DNA from: CAZTVF01 sp964616985
GTDB lineage: Bacteria; Planctomycetota; Phycisphaerae; SM23-33
DNA: 20,479 nt
Direction of reading: 5' to 3'
NCBI GenBank assembly: GCA_964616985.1
Contig: CAZTVF010000098.1
Location: 1 to 20,479 of the forward strand
The position numbers were made by a program, and so were the translations under genes. Under the pieces are notes generated by a model, which had not been told where the DNA came from, made no database searches, and was given only the letters and a program-made list of their open reading frames with translations. Each line of letters begins with the position of its first letter. Positions within the stretch are counted from its first letter, which is position 1. Positions 8,054 through 15,869 of this stretch are shown here, in pieces.

Positions 8054-8460
8054 TCCGCGTCACGCCCAATCTCTCGATCGACGAATCGCTGATCCAGATC
8101 GACTTCATCTGCTCCTCAGGCCCCGGCGGGCAAAACGTCAACAAGGTCGCCACCGCCGCCCAGCTGCGCTTCGACGTCGCCCGGGCCGACCTCGATGCCG
8201 CCCTCAAGGCCCGCCTCGTCCGCCTGGCCGGGACGAAGATGTCCGGCGAGGGCGTGCTCATCATCGACGCCCGCCGCCACCGCAGCCAGAAGATGAACCG
8301 CGATGATGCCCTCGCCCGCCTGGTCGAACTGCTCGCCCGCGCCGCGGCCGTGCCCAAACGGCGCCGCGCCACCCGCCCCACCTTCGCCTCCCGCCAGCGC
8401 CGCCTGGAATCCAAGAAGCGCCGCAGCGACATCAAGCGACTCCGCCGCGATGAGGCCTGA
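8050..8460 (+). CDS. arfB: Peptidyl-tRNA hydrolase ArfB (ribosome rescue)
   Basis: ArfB (YaeJ, ICT1 family) releases ribosomes stalled on non-stop mRNA by hydrolysing peptidyl-tRNA with a GGQ motif while its basic tail fills the empty mRNA channel. The 136-aa product matches the usual ~140 aa. GGQ is at residues 26-28 within SSGPGGQNVNKV, and the final ~35 residues are Arg/Lys-rich (KKRRSDIKRLRR) as expected for the tail. It lacks the extra domains of RF1/RF2. The GTG at 8050 overlaps the uppS stop as GTGA, implying coupled translation. It ends the purA operon. Confidence 0.93.
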   Translation: MIRVTPNLSIDESLIQIDFICSSGPGGQNVNKVATAAQLRFDVARADLDAALKARLVRLAGTKMSGEGVLIIDARRHRSQKMNRDDALARLVELLARAAAVPKRRRATRPTFASRQRRLESKKRRSDIKRLRRDEA

Positions 8461-8501
8461 ATTCCGGAGTCGTCGACGCACACGAAATTGGTAACTTTTC
8501 T

Positions 8502-8545
8502 CACCCCCAAACGAGTTGGGGGTGGCGCCGACTTGGCTTCACGCA
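8502..8545. repeat. Dispersed copy of the palindromic repeat (degenerate)
   Basis: CACCCCCAAACGAG (8502-8515) matches repeat copy 2 exactly, and the right arm has lost one T. A 9-bp stem remains (CACCCCCAA with TTGGGGGTG, 8502-8510 and 8516-8524). The flank to about 8545 resembles the 3' flank of the tandem copies. The sequence left of the stem is unrelated, so this copy starts at the palindrome. It lies in the arfB-anmK gap and could act as an mRNA 3' end structure. Confidence 0.75.
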
Positions 8546-8593
8546 GCCCTCGACACTTCTCCCTGACCCCTCGCCCCCAGTGACGATGGTGGT

Positions 8594-8599
8594 TACAAT
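8594..8599 (+). promoter_or_regulatory. -10 box of anmK (leaderless)
   Basis: TACAAT (5/6 to consensus) ends six bases before the anmK ATG at 8606, so transcription should start at the start codon. The hexamer 17 bp upstream (TCGCCC, 8571-8576) is a poor -35. Confidence 0.5.
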
Positions 8600-8605
8600 C
8601 CGGCC

Positions 8606-9781
8606 ATGAGACTTCTCAACCGCAGTTTGCCGTCGAAAACGCTCCGTGTGTGCGGGCTGATGTCGGGCACGTCGGCCGATGGCGTCGACGCCGCGATCGT
8701 TGACGTCGCTCGCCGCCGCGTCGAGACGCTGGCGTTCAAGATGTTCCCCTATCCCGCCAAGGTGCGGCGTGACCTGCTGGAGATCTTCGAGGTCGGCCGT
8801 GTCGACGATATCTGCCACTACAACTTCCTGCTGGGCGAACTGTTCGCGCAGGCGGTGATCCAGCTGGCCCGAGGCGCGAAGATCCCGCTGTCGAGCATCG
8901 ACCTCATCGGCTCGCATGGGCAGACCATTCACCACATCCCGCAGGGGCGCCGCGTCGGCCGCTTGGCCCTTCGCTCGACCCTGCAGATCGGCGAGCCCTG
9001 TGTTATTGCCGAACGCACCGGCATCACGACGGTGGCCGACTTCCGCACGCGCGACGTCGCCGCCGGCGGCCAAGGGGCCCCGCTGGTGCCCTACGCAGAC
9101 TTCTTTCTCTTCCAGGACGCCCGCAAGACCCGCGCGGTGCAGAACATCGGCGGCATCGCCAACGTCACCTGCCTGCCGGCCGGGGGGGACATCGGTGATG
9201 TCTTCGCCTTCGACACCGGGCCGGGCAACATGATCATGGACCAACTCGCGCGGCTCGCCACGCGCGGGCGACTGCGGTGCGACCTCGGCGGCCGCCTCGC
9301 CGCCCGCGGCAGCATCAGCACCGAACTGCTGGGCGAGCTCATGCAGCACGAGTACCTGCGCGTCAGCCCGCCCAAGACCACCGGCCGCGAGATGTTTGGC
9401 CGCCAGTTCGCAGACGACCTCTTCGTCCGCGGCCGCAAACTCGGCCTCGATCGCTTCGACATGCTCGCCACCGCCACCGCCTTCACCGCCGCCACGATCG
9501 GCGACGCGTACCGCCGCTTCCTCCCCGCCGTGAATGAGGTCATTCTCTGCGGCGGCGGCTCGCGAAACCCCGTACTGGTTGACATGCTTCGCGTGGAGTT
9601 GCGCCCGGCGGAGGTGATGGTGATGGATGACCTGGGCATCGATGCCGACGCCAAGGAGGCGATCTCGTTCGCGATCCTGGCCGCCCAGACCGTCCGCGGC
9701 CTGCCCAGCAGTATCCCCGCCGCCACCGGCGCCCCCCGCGCCGTGCTTCTCGGCAAGATCATCCCGGGAAGAAATGCGTGA
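8606..9781 (+). CDS. anmK: Anhydro-N-acetylmuramic acid kinase
   Basis: AnmK opens the 1,6-anhydro ring of anhydro-MurNAc and phosphorylates it to MurNAc-6-phosphate, a peptidoglycan recycling step in the cytoplasm. The 391-aa protein carries GLMSGTSADGVDAA near the N-terminus (phosphate-binding), GSHGQTIHH, TVADFRTRDVAAGGQGAPLVP (the conserved catalytic-Asp block), QNIGGIANVT, FDTGPGNMIMD and the C-terminal ILCGGGSRNP block. It is slightly longer than the usual ~370 aa, partly because about 15 residues precede the first motif. ATG 8606 has no SD but lies six bases after a good -10. The next gene, murQ, consumes its product, so the pair forms a pathway. Confidence 0.95.
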   Translation: MRLLNRSLPSKTLRVCGLMSGTSADGVDAAIVDVARRRVETLAFKMFPYPAKVRRDLLEIFEVGRVDDICHYNFLLGELFAQAVIQLARGAKIPLSSIDLIGSHGQTIHHIPQGRRVGRLALRSTLQIGEPCVIAERTGITTVADFRTRDVAAGGQGAPLVPYADFFLFQDARKTRAVQNIGGIANVTCLPAGGDIGDVFAFDTGPGNMIMDQLARLATRGRLRCDLGGRLAARGSISTELLGELMQHEYLRVSPPKTTGREMFGRQFADDLFVRGRKLGLDRFDMLATATAFTAATIGDAYRRFLPAVNEVILCGGGSRNPVLVDMLRVELRPAEVMVMDDLGIDADAKEAISFAILAAQTVRGLPSSIPAATGAPRAVLLGKIIPGRNA

Positions 9782-9813
9782 GCCTCGCACAAAGTCGATC
9801 CTGGCCAATTCTC

Positions 9814-9842
9814 TTGCCGCTGCTGCGCCGTGTCTGCACAAT
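9814..9842 (+). promoter_or_regulatory. Promoter of murQ (leaderless)
   Basis: TTGCCG (9814-9819) is followed after exactly 17 bp by CACAAT (9837-9842), and the murQ ATG begins at 9849, six bases on. No SD precedes the ATG. This would let murQ and the symporter be made independently of anmK. Confidence 0.5.
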
Positions 9843-9848
9843 AGCCCC

Positions 9849-10763
9849 ATGCTAAAGGATCGCTCGAAACTGACGACGGAGAAGCCCAACCCCCGCAGCC
9901 GCGGCATTGACCGGCGAAGCGCGGCCGAAATCGTGGCCATCATCAACGCCGAGGATTGCAGAGTCGCCGAGGCGGTCGGACGCCAGAAAGCCCCCATGGC
10001 CGAGGCGGTGGAGGCGATCGTCGATTGCTTTCGCCGAGGCGGCAAGCTCTTCTACGTCGGGGCCGGAACCAGCGGCCGCCTGGGCGTGCTCGACGCCTCC
10101 GAGTGCCCGCCGACGTATGGCGTGCCGCCTCGGATGGTGCAGGGCATCATCGCCGGCGGGAAGCGGGCGCTGGTCAAGTCGGTCGAGGGCGCCGAGGACC
10201 GCGCCGACGAAGGCGCCGCCGCCATCGGGCGCCGCCGCGTCGGGGCCAAGGACATCGTCATCGGCATTGCCGCCTGCGGGCTGACGCCCTTCGTCCGCGG
10301 GGCCCTGGAGGCCGCCCGCGCTGCCGGCGCCAAGACCGCCTTCGTCACCTGCGCCCCCGAGGCCCGCAAGTACATCCGGGCCGACATCCTCATCAATCCC
10401 GTCGTCGGGCCCGAGGTCGTGACGGGCTCCACGCGCATGAAGGCGGGCACGGCCACCAAGCTCGTCCTGAACACCCTGACGACCGCGGCGATGATCCGCA
10501 TGGGCAAGGTGCACGACAACCTGATGGTGGACCTCCGCGTGACCAACGCCAAGCTCCGCGACCGGGCCCTGCGGATCATGAAAGCCATCGCCGGCCTGTC
10601 CCCCGCCGCCGCCTCGCGACTGCTCGACCGCGCCGGCGGCGAGGTCAAACCCGCCCTGCTCATGCACGGGCGAAAACTCTCCCTCGAAGGGGCAAGGACG
10701 CTCCTGGACCGCTGCGGCGGTTCGCTTCGAAAAGCCATGGATGGTGAGAAATGGAATTCCTGA
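9849..10763 (+). CDS. murQ: N-acetylmuramic acid 6-phosphate etherase
   Basis: MurQ cleaves the D-lactyl ether of MurNAc-6-P, giving GlcNAc-6-P and lactate and returning wall sugars to central metabolism. The 304-aa product is near the typical 298. It shows LTTEKPNPRS (8-17), the SIS-domain stretch FYVGAGTSGRLGVLDASECPP (68-88, with Glu85), SVEGAED (111-117, second catalytic Glu region) and GPEVVTGSTRMKAGTATKLVLN. The usual IAASGRTPYV is IAACGLTPFV here, a Ser-to-Cys and Arg-to-Leu change in a sugar-phosphate loop. The ATG at 9849 gives the expected N-terminus; the frame is open far upstream, but that overlaps anmK. Its last 13 bases overlap the symporter start. Confidence 0.95.
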   Translation: MLKDRSKLTTEKPNPRSRGIDRRSAAEIVAIINAEDCRVAEAVGRQKAPMAEAVEAIVDCFRRGGKLFYVGAGTSGRLGVLDASECPPTYGVPPRMVQGIIAGGKRALVKSVEGAEDRADEGAAAIGRRRVGAKDIVIGIAACGLTPFVRGALEAARAAGAKTAFVTCAPEARKYIRADILINPVVGPEVVTGSTRMKAGTATKLVLNTLTTAAMIRMGKVHDNLMVDLRVTNAKLRDRALRIMKAIAGLSPAAASRLLDRAGGEVKPALLMHGRKLSLEGARTLLDRCGGSLRKAMDGEKWNS

Positions 10764-12289
10764 CTCCGCCTATTGCCGAGGCCCTGGGCTTCTGGGACAT
10801 CGCGATCGTCCTGGCCGCCGTGTCGATGCTGTTCGTCATCGCCTACTTCACCGGCCGCAAGGAGACCGACACCCGCGACTTCTTCCTGGGCAACCGCCGC
10901 GTGCCCACCGCCGTCGCCTGCCTGTCGTTCGTCGCCACCGAGGTCAGCGCCCTGACGATCATCGGCGTGCCGGCCGTCGCCTACAGTGAGAACTGGCAAT
11001 ACCTGCAGTTCTTCGTGGGCTCCGCGGCGGCCAGGGTGTTCGTGGCCTTCCTGTTCATCCCGGTCTTCTACAAGCACAACTGCACGACGATCTACCAGTT
11101 CCTCCGCGACCGTTTCGGCCCGCAGACGCAGTACGGGGGCTCGTTCTTCTTCTTCGTCACGCGCCTGATCGCCTCGGGCGTCCGCCTCTACGCCGCCTGC
11201 GCCGCCGTGGGCATGATCATGGGTTGGTCGCTGGAACAGGCCCTGCTCCTGTTCACCGGCGTGAGCATCGTGTTCATCGCCTTCGGCGGGATCAAGGCCG
11301 TCGTGTGGAACGGCGCGTACCAGGCGATCATGTTCTACCTGGGCGGCGCTGCCTTGATCATCTACGCCCTCGTTCACATCGACGGCGGCATCGCCTCGGT
11401 CTGGCAGATCGCCGGCGAGGCCGGCCGCCTGAGCGTGTTCAAATTCGACTTCAACCTCAACGACCCCACCACGTTCTGGGCGGGCACCGCCAATGCCTTC
11501 TTCATCGGGCTGGCCGTTTTCGGAACCGACCAGGAGCTCGTCCAGCGACTCTTGACCGTCGAGACGCGAGCGTCCAGCCAGAAGGCCATCCTCGCCACCA
11601 TCGGCGCGGGCCTGCCGGTGCTGTGCATCTATCTGGCCGTCGGCACACTGCTGTTCGTGTTCTACCAGCAGCACCCGCACCTGCCGCCGCCAGCCAAGGC
11701 AAAGGAACTCCTGGCGCACTTCGTGCATGGCGTGCTCCCCGTAGGCCTCAAGGGGCTCATCCTGGCCGTCATCGTGCTGGCGAGCATCGACTCGCCGCTG
11801 AGTTCGCTATCCTCTTCCTTCGTCACCGACATCTACCGGCCGCTCATCAACCGCCACGCCTCCGAACGGCACTACCTGTGGGTCTCGCGGGCAGGCGTGG
11901 TGGGTTTCGGGCTTGCCCTGGGCCTGATCGCGTTGGCCTGCACGCGGGTGAGCAACATCCTCTGGTTCGCCTTTGAGGTCTTCTCCGTTACGGGCGGAGC
12001 CGTTCTGGGCACGTTCCTGCTAGGCCTGCTGACGAAGCGCCGCGGCTCCATCGGCAACGTGGTCGCCATGGGCCTCAGCGCCCTGGCCATGCTGACGCTG
12101 CTGCTCCTGGCCAAGTTCGGGCCCATCGGCCTGCAGAGTGCCTTGGGGCTGACGCAGGCGGCCGTGCCCGCAAAAGAGCCACCGATCGTACCGCTCGCCT
12201 GGAGCTGGCTGATCGTGATCGGCACGTTCCTCACCTTCGTGCTGGGCTATTTCCTGGGCCCGCTGATGGAGAAGAGGAAGCCCGCGTAG
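10751..12289 (+). CDS. Sodium:solute symporter, probably for a peptidoglycan amino sugar
   Basis: This 512-aa inner-membrane protein has about 13 hydrophobic segments and the features of the SSS family (SLC5-like, LeuT fold). These are an early TM1-2 region with DFFLGNRRVP and LSFVATEVSALTIIG, and the TM8-9 sodium-site region ASIDSPLSSLSSSFVTDIY (about 343-361), rich in Ser/Thr. A conserved-looking FGGIKAVVWN block follows TM5. SSS members import sugars, sialic acid, amino acids or nucleosides with sodium. The start at 10751 overlaps murQ by 13 bp, so they are co-transcribed. The context points to anhydro-MurNAc, MurNAc or GlcNAc as the substrate, but the sequence alone cannot fix it. GGTGAG upstream is a weak SD at short spacing. 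Confidence 0.9.
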   Translation: MEFLTPPIAEALGFWDIAIVLAAVSMLFVIAYFTGRKETDTRDFFLGNRRVPTAVACLSFVATEVSALTIIGVPAVAYSENWQYLQFFVGSAAARVFVAFLFIPVFYKHNCTTIYQFLRDRFGPQTQYGGSFFFFVTRLIASGVRLYAACAAVGMIMGWSLEQALLLFTGVSIVFIAFGGIKAVVWNGAYQAIMFYLGGAALIIYALVHIDGGIASVWQIAGEAGRLSVFKFDFNLNDPTTFWAGTANAFFIGLAVFGTDQELVQRLLTVETRASSQKAILATIGAGLPVLCIYLAVGTLLFVFYQQHPHLPPPAKAKELLAHFVHGVLPVGLKGLILAVIVLASIDSPLSSLSSSFVTDIYRPLINRHASERHYLWVSRAGVVGFGLALGLIALACTRVSNILWFAFEVFSVTGGAVLGTFLLGLLTKRRGSIGNVVAMGLSALAMLTLLLLAKFGPIGLQSALGLTQAAVPAKEPPIVPLAWSWLIVIGTFLTFVLGYFLGPLMEKRKPA

Positions 12290-12295
12290 GTCGAT

Positions 12296-12310
12296 GCCTT
12301 CGCACCCCCA
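12296..12310. repeat. Half copy of the dispersed repeat
   Basis: Fifteen bases (GCCTTCGCACCCCCA) are identical to 98-112 and 215-229 in the tandem repeats, covering the left arm and the bulge. The right arm is missing. It lies in the 45-bp gap between the convergent symporter and UroD-like genes. The match is short enough that chance cannot be excluded. Confidence 0.45.
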
Positions 12311-12334
12311 GGTGACTTCGCGGCCCTGTGCAAC

Positions 12335-13399
12335 TCAATATGGCATTGATTCCCTCAATCGCGCGAGCAGCGCACGGCCTTCGGCCACCGACCCGGCCCA
12401 GACGGGCACGATGATGTTGCGCTTGGCCGGCCAGTCGCCGCGGAGAAGACGCTGGATCTCGGCCGACTGGGCGCCGAACGCGCCGGTGGGCATGAGCACG
12501 ACGCGTGAGGGCGCCCGCTCGCACAGGCCGAAGAAATCGTGCAGGCCGCAATCAACGTCGAGGCCGGTGATGCAGGGGATGCGGAAGAACTCGTCGATCA
12601 CCGACCCCGTTCGCCCGCAGTAGTGCACCCGCCCGCCGCCGACGGCTTCGAAGAACCGAACGTCGCGCGGCAGCACGTGCCGGCAGTACATCTCCGGCGA
12701 GATCATCTGCATCGTGCAGTTGCTGATGCGGGCGAAGCCCTTCCACATCGCGCCCCAGTCGAAGAACCATTCGCCGTCGGAGCTGATCGCGCTCTTGGTG
12801 TGCTTCACCATCGCGATCATGAAATCCGTCACGCGGTCCAGCAGCGCCTCCACCTCCGGCGGGCAATCGAACAGATCGGTGAGGATGTCGTTGCCGCGGA
12901 TGAGGTGGGCAGAGTTGAACGCGCTCTGGATGTCCGGGTGCTGGATGTGCACGCCCGCGGGCAGGTGCTGCTTCCAGATCTCCGTCCACTCGGCGAGCTT
13001 GCCGTACCAGCCGGCGTCCAGCGGTGGCAGGGCCAGCTGGTGAACGTCAGCCGCCCGCGTCAGCACGTGGCTGCCGGCAGCGGGCAGGTTGTTCTCGGGC
13101 AGGTGCATCGCGCAGCCGAACGCCGCGGCAACCTGGGCCGTGCCGAACTGCACGCGCACGGTCGGCACGCGGTCGTCGCCGACGGCCAGGTGCGGGCGAA
13201 GCGCGTCGAGCTCCGACCGCAGCATGACCAGCGGATCGGCCAGCCGCTCTTCCCACGTGGGCAGCTTTGCCGGCGTATACACGATGATCATCGGCCTGCA
13301 CGACTCGGGCGACTCGTGCAGCCGCCGGTACCGCGTGTACAGATCGTCGAACCGCCGCCGCTGGGCGTCGTCGACCGGGAGGTAGTCTTTGATTTGCAT
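12335..13399 (-). CDS. UroD-superfamily protein (methyltransferase-like, not HemE)
   Basis: This 354-aa protein has the look of uroporphyrinogen decarboxylase-fold proteins: the IQHPDIQSAFNSAHLIRGND block (152-171) followed by a PPEVEALLDRVTDFM helix, and VHYCGRTGSVIDEFF (258-272). The HxC at 259-261 matches two zinc ligands of corrinoid-dependent methyltransferases in this superfamily, and Cys284 could be a third. The N-terminal Arg-rich motif of true HemE is absent. Many such paralogues occur in planctomycetes beside glycoside hydrolases. The substrate is unknown; demethylation of a methylated sugar or other methoxy compound is a guess. ATG 13399 is chosen because AAAGGA (13411-13406) lies 6 nt upstream. 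The frame extends 16 codons further but would overlap the promoter. It is divergent from the GH95 gene. Confidence 0.8.
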   Translation of the reverse strand: MQIKDYLPVDDAQRRRFDDLYTRYRRLHESPESCRPMIIVYTPAKLPTWEERLADPLVMLRSELDALRPHLAVGDDRVPTVRVQFGTAQVAAAFGCAMHLPENNLPAAGSHVLTRAADVHQLALPPLDAGWYGKLAEWTEIWKQHLPAGVHIQHPDIQSAFNSAHLIRGNDILTDLFDCPPEVEALLDRVTDFMIAMVKHTKSAISSDGEWFFDWGAMWKGFARISNCTMQMISPEMYCRHVLPRDVRFFEAVGGGRVHYCGRTGSVIDEFFRIPCITGLDVDCGLHDFFGLCERAPSRVVLMPTGAFGAQSAEIQRLLRGDWPAKRNIIVPVWAGSVAEGRALLARLRESMPY

Positions 13400-13417
13400 G
13401 GGGCGTCCTTTGGCGGG

Positions 13418-13447
13418 GTTATACCACCGCAGCGCCTGGGGATGCAA
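13418..13447 (-). promoter_or_regulatory. Promoter of the UroD-like gene
   Basis: On the minus strand TTGCAT (13447-13442) is followed after 18 bp by TATAAC (13423-13418), a 5/6 -10. The start would be near 13411, giving a very short leader that carries the SD. It lies back to back with the GH95 promoter, so a shared regulator could act between them. Confidence 0.5.
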
Positions 13448-13502
13448 ATACGCGTCGATTGCGAAGGCTTGGCCGGCGGCTCATGCGATGCCATCCGCCC
13501 CG

Positions 13503-13531
13503 TTGCTTTCGCCGGGGCTTTTCTCTATCTT
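13503..13531 (+). promoter_or_regulatory. Promoter of the GH95 gene
   Basis: TTGCTT (13503-13508) is followed after 17 bp by TATCTT (13526-13531). The predicted start is near 13538, with GGAG (13547-13550) in the short leader. About 55 bp separate its -35 from that of the divergent promoter. Confidence 0.5.
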
Positions 13532-13556
13532 GCCGGTCCAAGAAATGGAGTGGCAA

Positions 13557-15869
13557 ATGAGCAATGACGCGATGAAACTCTGGTACCGCCAGCCCGCACA
13601 ACAATGGGTGGAGGCGCTGCCCGTGGGCAACGGCCGTCTGGGGGCGATGGTGTTCGGCGGCCTGGAGCAGGAGCGAATCCAGCTCAACGAGGACACCCTG
13701 TGGGACGGCTACGCCATGGACGCCAACAACCCGCAGGCGAAGGCCGCGCTGGCCGAGGTCCGCCGCCTGCTGTTCGCGGGCCGCAACGCCGAAGCCTCCG
13801 ACCTGGCCGGCAAGACCATGATGGGCGTGCCCTGCCGCGTGAAGTCGTATCAGCCCGTGGGCGACCTGGACCTCAAGTTCACCCACGACGGCCCCGTCAC
13901 CGACTATCGCCGCGATCTGGACCTCCGCGACGGCATCGCATCCGTACGCTACCGCGCGGGTGACGCCTGCTGCCGGCGCGACGTCTTCGCCTCGACCCCC
14001 GACAACGTCATCGTCATTCACCTCACGGCCGACAAGCCCGCGAAGGTCAACCTGCGGCTGGGCCTGACGCGCTCACAGGACGCGACGACGGTCAACGACC
14101 CGCAGGAGCCCGCCAGGCTCATCCTCCGCGGCCGCGTCAACTGCAAGGACGACGCCGGCCGGGACGTCGGCATGCGCTTCGAGTGCCACGTGCTGGCCAT
14201 GCCGGTGAACGGCAAGCTGACGGCCACGGGCGGCGCGCTGGCCATCAAGGGCGCCGACGCGGTGACGTTGCTGGTGACGGCGGCGACGAGTTACCGCGGC
14301 GACGAGCCCGAGGATCTATGTCGCGAACAGATCGCGGCGGCGTCGCGGAAGTCGTTCGGCGCCCTCCGCGCGGCACACGTGGAAGAACACGCCGCGTGGA
14401 TGGACCGCGTGCAGATGGACCTGGGCGGCAGCAGCGCCGCCGCGTCCCCCATCGATGCGCGACTCGCCGCCGTCGCCGCCGGGACCGACGACCCCCACCT
14501 GGCGGCCTTGTACTTCCAGTACGGGCGGTACCTGCTGCTGGGCTCCAGCCGGCCGGGCAACCTGCCGGCCAACCTGCAGGGGCTGTGGAATGAGCACATG
14601 AACGCGCCGTGGAACGCCGACTTCCACACGAACATCAACCTGCAGATGAACTACTGGCCAGCCGAGGTGGGCAACCTCGGCGAGTGCCACATGCCGCTAT
14701 TCGATTACATGGACCTGCTGGCCAAGACCGGTGCCGAGACTGCCCGCGTCCACTATGGCGCCCGCGGCTGGGTCGTGCATCACCTGTCGGACCCGTGGGG
14801 CTTCACACCGCCGGCCGACGGCGTGTGGGGCATCTGGCTGGTGGGCTCGGCGTGGCTGGCGCAGCACCCGTACGAGCATTACCTCTTCACAGGCGATCGC
14901 GACTTCCTCGCCCGCCGCGCATACCCCTTGATGAAGGGTGCGGCGGAGTTCATGCTCGACATGCTGGTGGAGGCCCCCGTAGGCACGCCGGTAGCGGGCA
15001 AGCTGGTGACGTGCCCATCGCACTCGCCCGAGAACCGCTTCCGCCTGCCCGGCGGCGGCGAATCCATGTTCACCTACGCCGCCACGATGGACCTTCAGAT
15101 CGTCCACGACCTGTTCAACAACTGCATCGAGGCCGCGACGACCTTGGGCATCGACGAACCCTTCCGCAAGGAGCTGCAGGCGGCGCTGGCGCGCCTGGCC
15201 CCCATCCAGATCAGCCAGCGCACTGGGCGCCTGCAGGAATGGGTTGAGGACTATGAGGAGCCCGAGCCCGGGCACCGGCACATGTCGCACCTGTACGGCC
15301 TGCACCCCGGCCGCCAGATCACGCCCCACACGCCGGAGATGCTGGCGGCCGCTCGCAAGACGCTGGAGTTCCGCCTGGCCCACGGCGGCGGGCACACGGG
15401 GTGGAGCCGCTCGTGGATCATCAGCTTCTTCGCCCGCCTCGGCGATGCGCAGAAGGCCCACGAGAACGTGCACGCATTGCTCGCCAAGAGCACGCTGCCC
15501 AACCTGTTCGACACGCACCCGCCGTTCCAGATCGACGGCAACTTCGGCGGGGCCGCGGGCATCGCCGAGATGCTCCTGCAAAGCCACGCCGGCGAACTGC
15601 ACCTGCTGCCGGCGTTGCCGCAGGCGTGGGCGGCCGGCAGCGTCCGCGGCCTGCGGGCGCGCGGCGCGTACGAGGTGGACATGACGTGGCAGGCGGGCCG
15701 GCTGACGCGGGCCGCCGTCCGCGCCAAGCTCGACGGCGAGTGCCGCGTGCGCTCGACCCGGCCCCTTGCCGTGCGTTGCGGCGGCAAGGCCGTCGCCGTC
15801 CAACACGACGGGGCCATCACCTGCTTCGCCGCCCAAGGCGGCCAGGAGTATATCCTGGCGAATACGTGA
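13557..15869 (+). CDS. GH95 glycoside hydrolase (alpha-L-fucosidase / alpha-L-galactosidase)
   Basis: This 770-aa family GH95 enzyme removes terminal alpha-1,2-L-fucose, or in some members alpha-L-galactose, by an inverting mechanism. The N-terminal domain opens with LWYRQPAQQWVEALPVGNG and GAMVFGG...QLNEDTLW. The (alpha/alpha)6 catalytic core has NLQGLWNEHMNAPWN, TNINLQMNYWPAE (Asn359 and Asn361), CPSHSPENRF (Glu492, candidate general acid) and QIDGNFGGAAGIAEMLLQ (Asp660). These correspond to the Asn/Asn/Glu/Asp set known from the Bifidobacterium enzyme. A C-terminal beta domain follows. No signal peptide is seen, so it should be cytoplasmic. ATG 13557 is chosen over ATG 13545 because GGAG (13547-13550) lies 6 nt upstream. 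It is divergent from the UroD-like gene. Confidence 0.93.
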   Translation: MSNDAMKLWYRQPAQQWVEALPVGNGRLGAMVFGGLEQERIQLNEDTLWDGYAMDANNPQAKAALAEVRRLLFAGRNAEASDLAGKTMMGVPCRVKSYQPVGDLDLKFTHDGPVTDYRRDLDLRDGIASVRYRAGDACCRRDVFASTPDNVIVIHLTADKPAKVNLRLGLTRSQDATTVNDPQEPARLILRGRVNCKDDAGRDVGMRFECHVLAMPVNGKLTATGGALAIKGADAVTLLVTAATSYRGDEPEDLCREQIAAASRKSFGALRAAHVEEHAAWMDRVQMDLGGSSAAASPIDARLAAVAAGTDDPHLAALYFQYGRYLLLGSSRPGNLPANLQGLWNEHMNAPWNADFHTNINLQMNYWPAEVGNLGECHMPLFDYMDLLAKTGAETARVHYGARGWVVHHLSDPWGFTPPADGVWGIWLVGSAWLAQHPYEHYLFTGDRDFLARRAYPLMKGAAEFMLDMLVEAPVGTPVAGKLVTCPSHSPENRFRLPGGGESMFTYAATMDLQIVHDLFNNCIEAATTLGIDEPFRKELQAALARLAPIQISQRTGRLQEWVEDYEEPEPGHRHMSHLYGLHPGRQITPHTPEMLAAARKTLEFRLAHGGGHTGWSRSWIISFFARLGDAQKAHENVHALLAKSTLPNLFDTHPPFQIDGNFGGAAGIAEMLLQSHAGELHLLPALPQAWAAGSVRGLRARGAYEVDMTWQAGRLTRAAVRAKLDGECRVRSTRPLAVRCGGKAVAVQHDGAITCFAAQGGQEYILANT

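Noticed and set aside
12335..13399. The UroD-like gene as true hemE partnered with hemL
   Set aside because: It lacks the HemE N-terminal Arg motif, carries a methyltransferase-type HxC, and is about 10 kb away and on the opposite strand.
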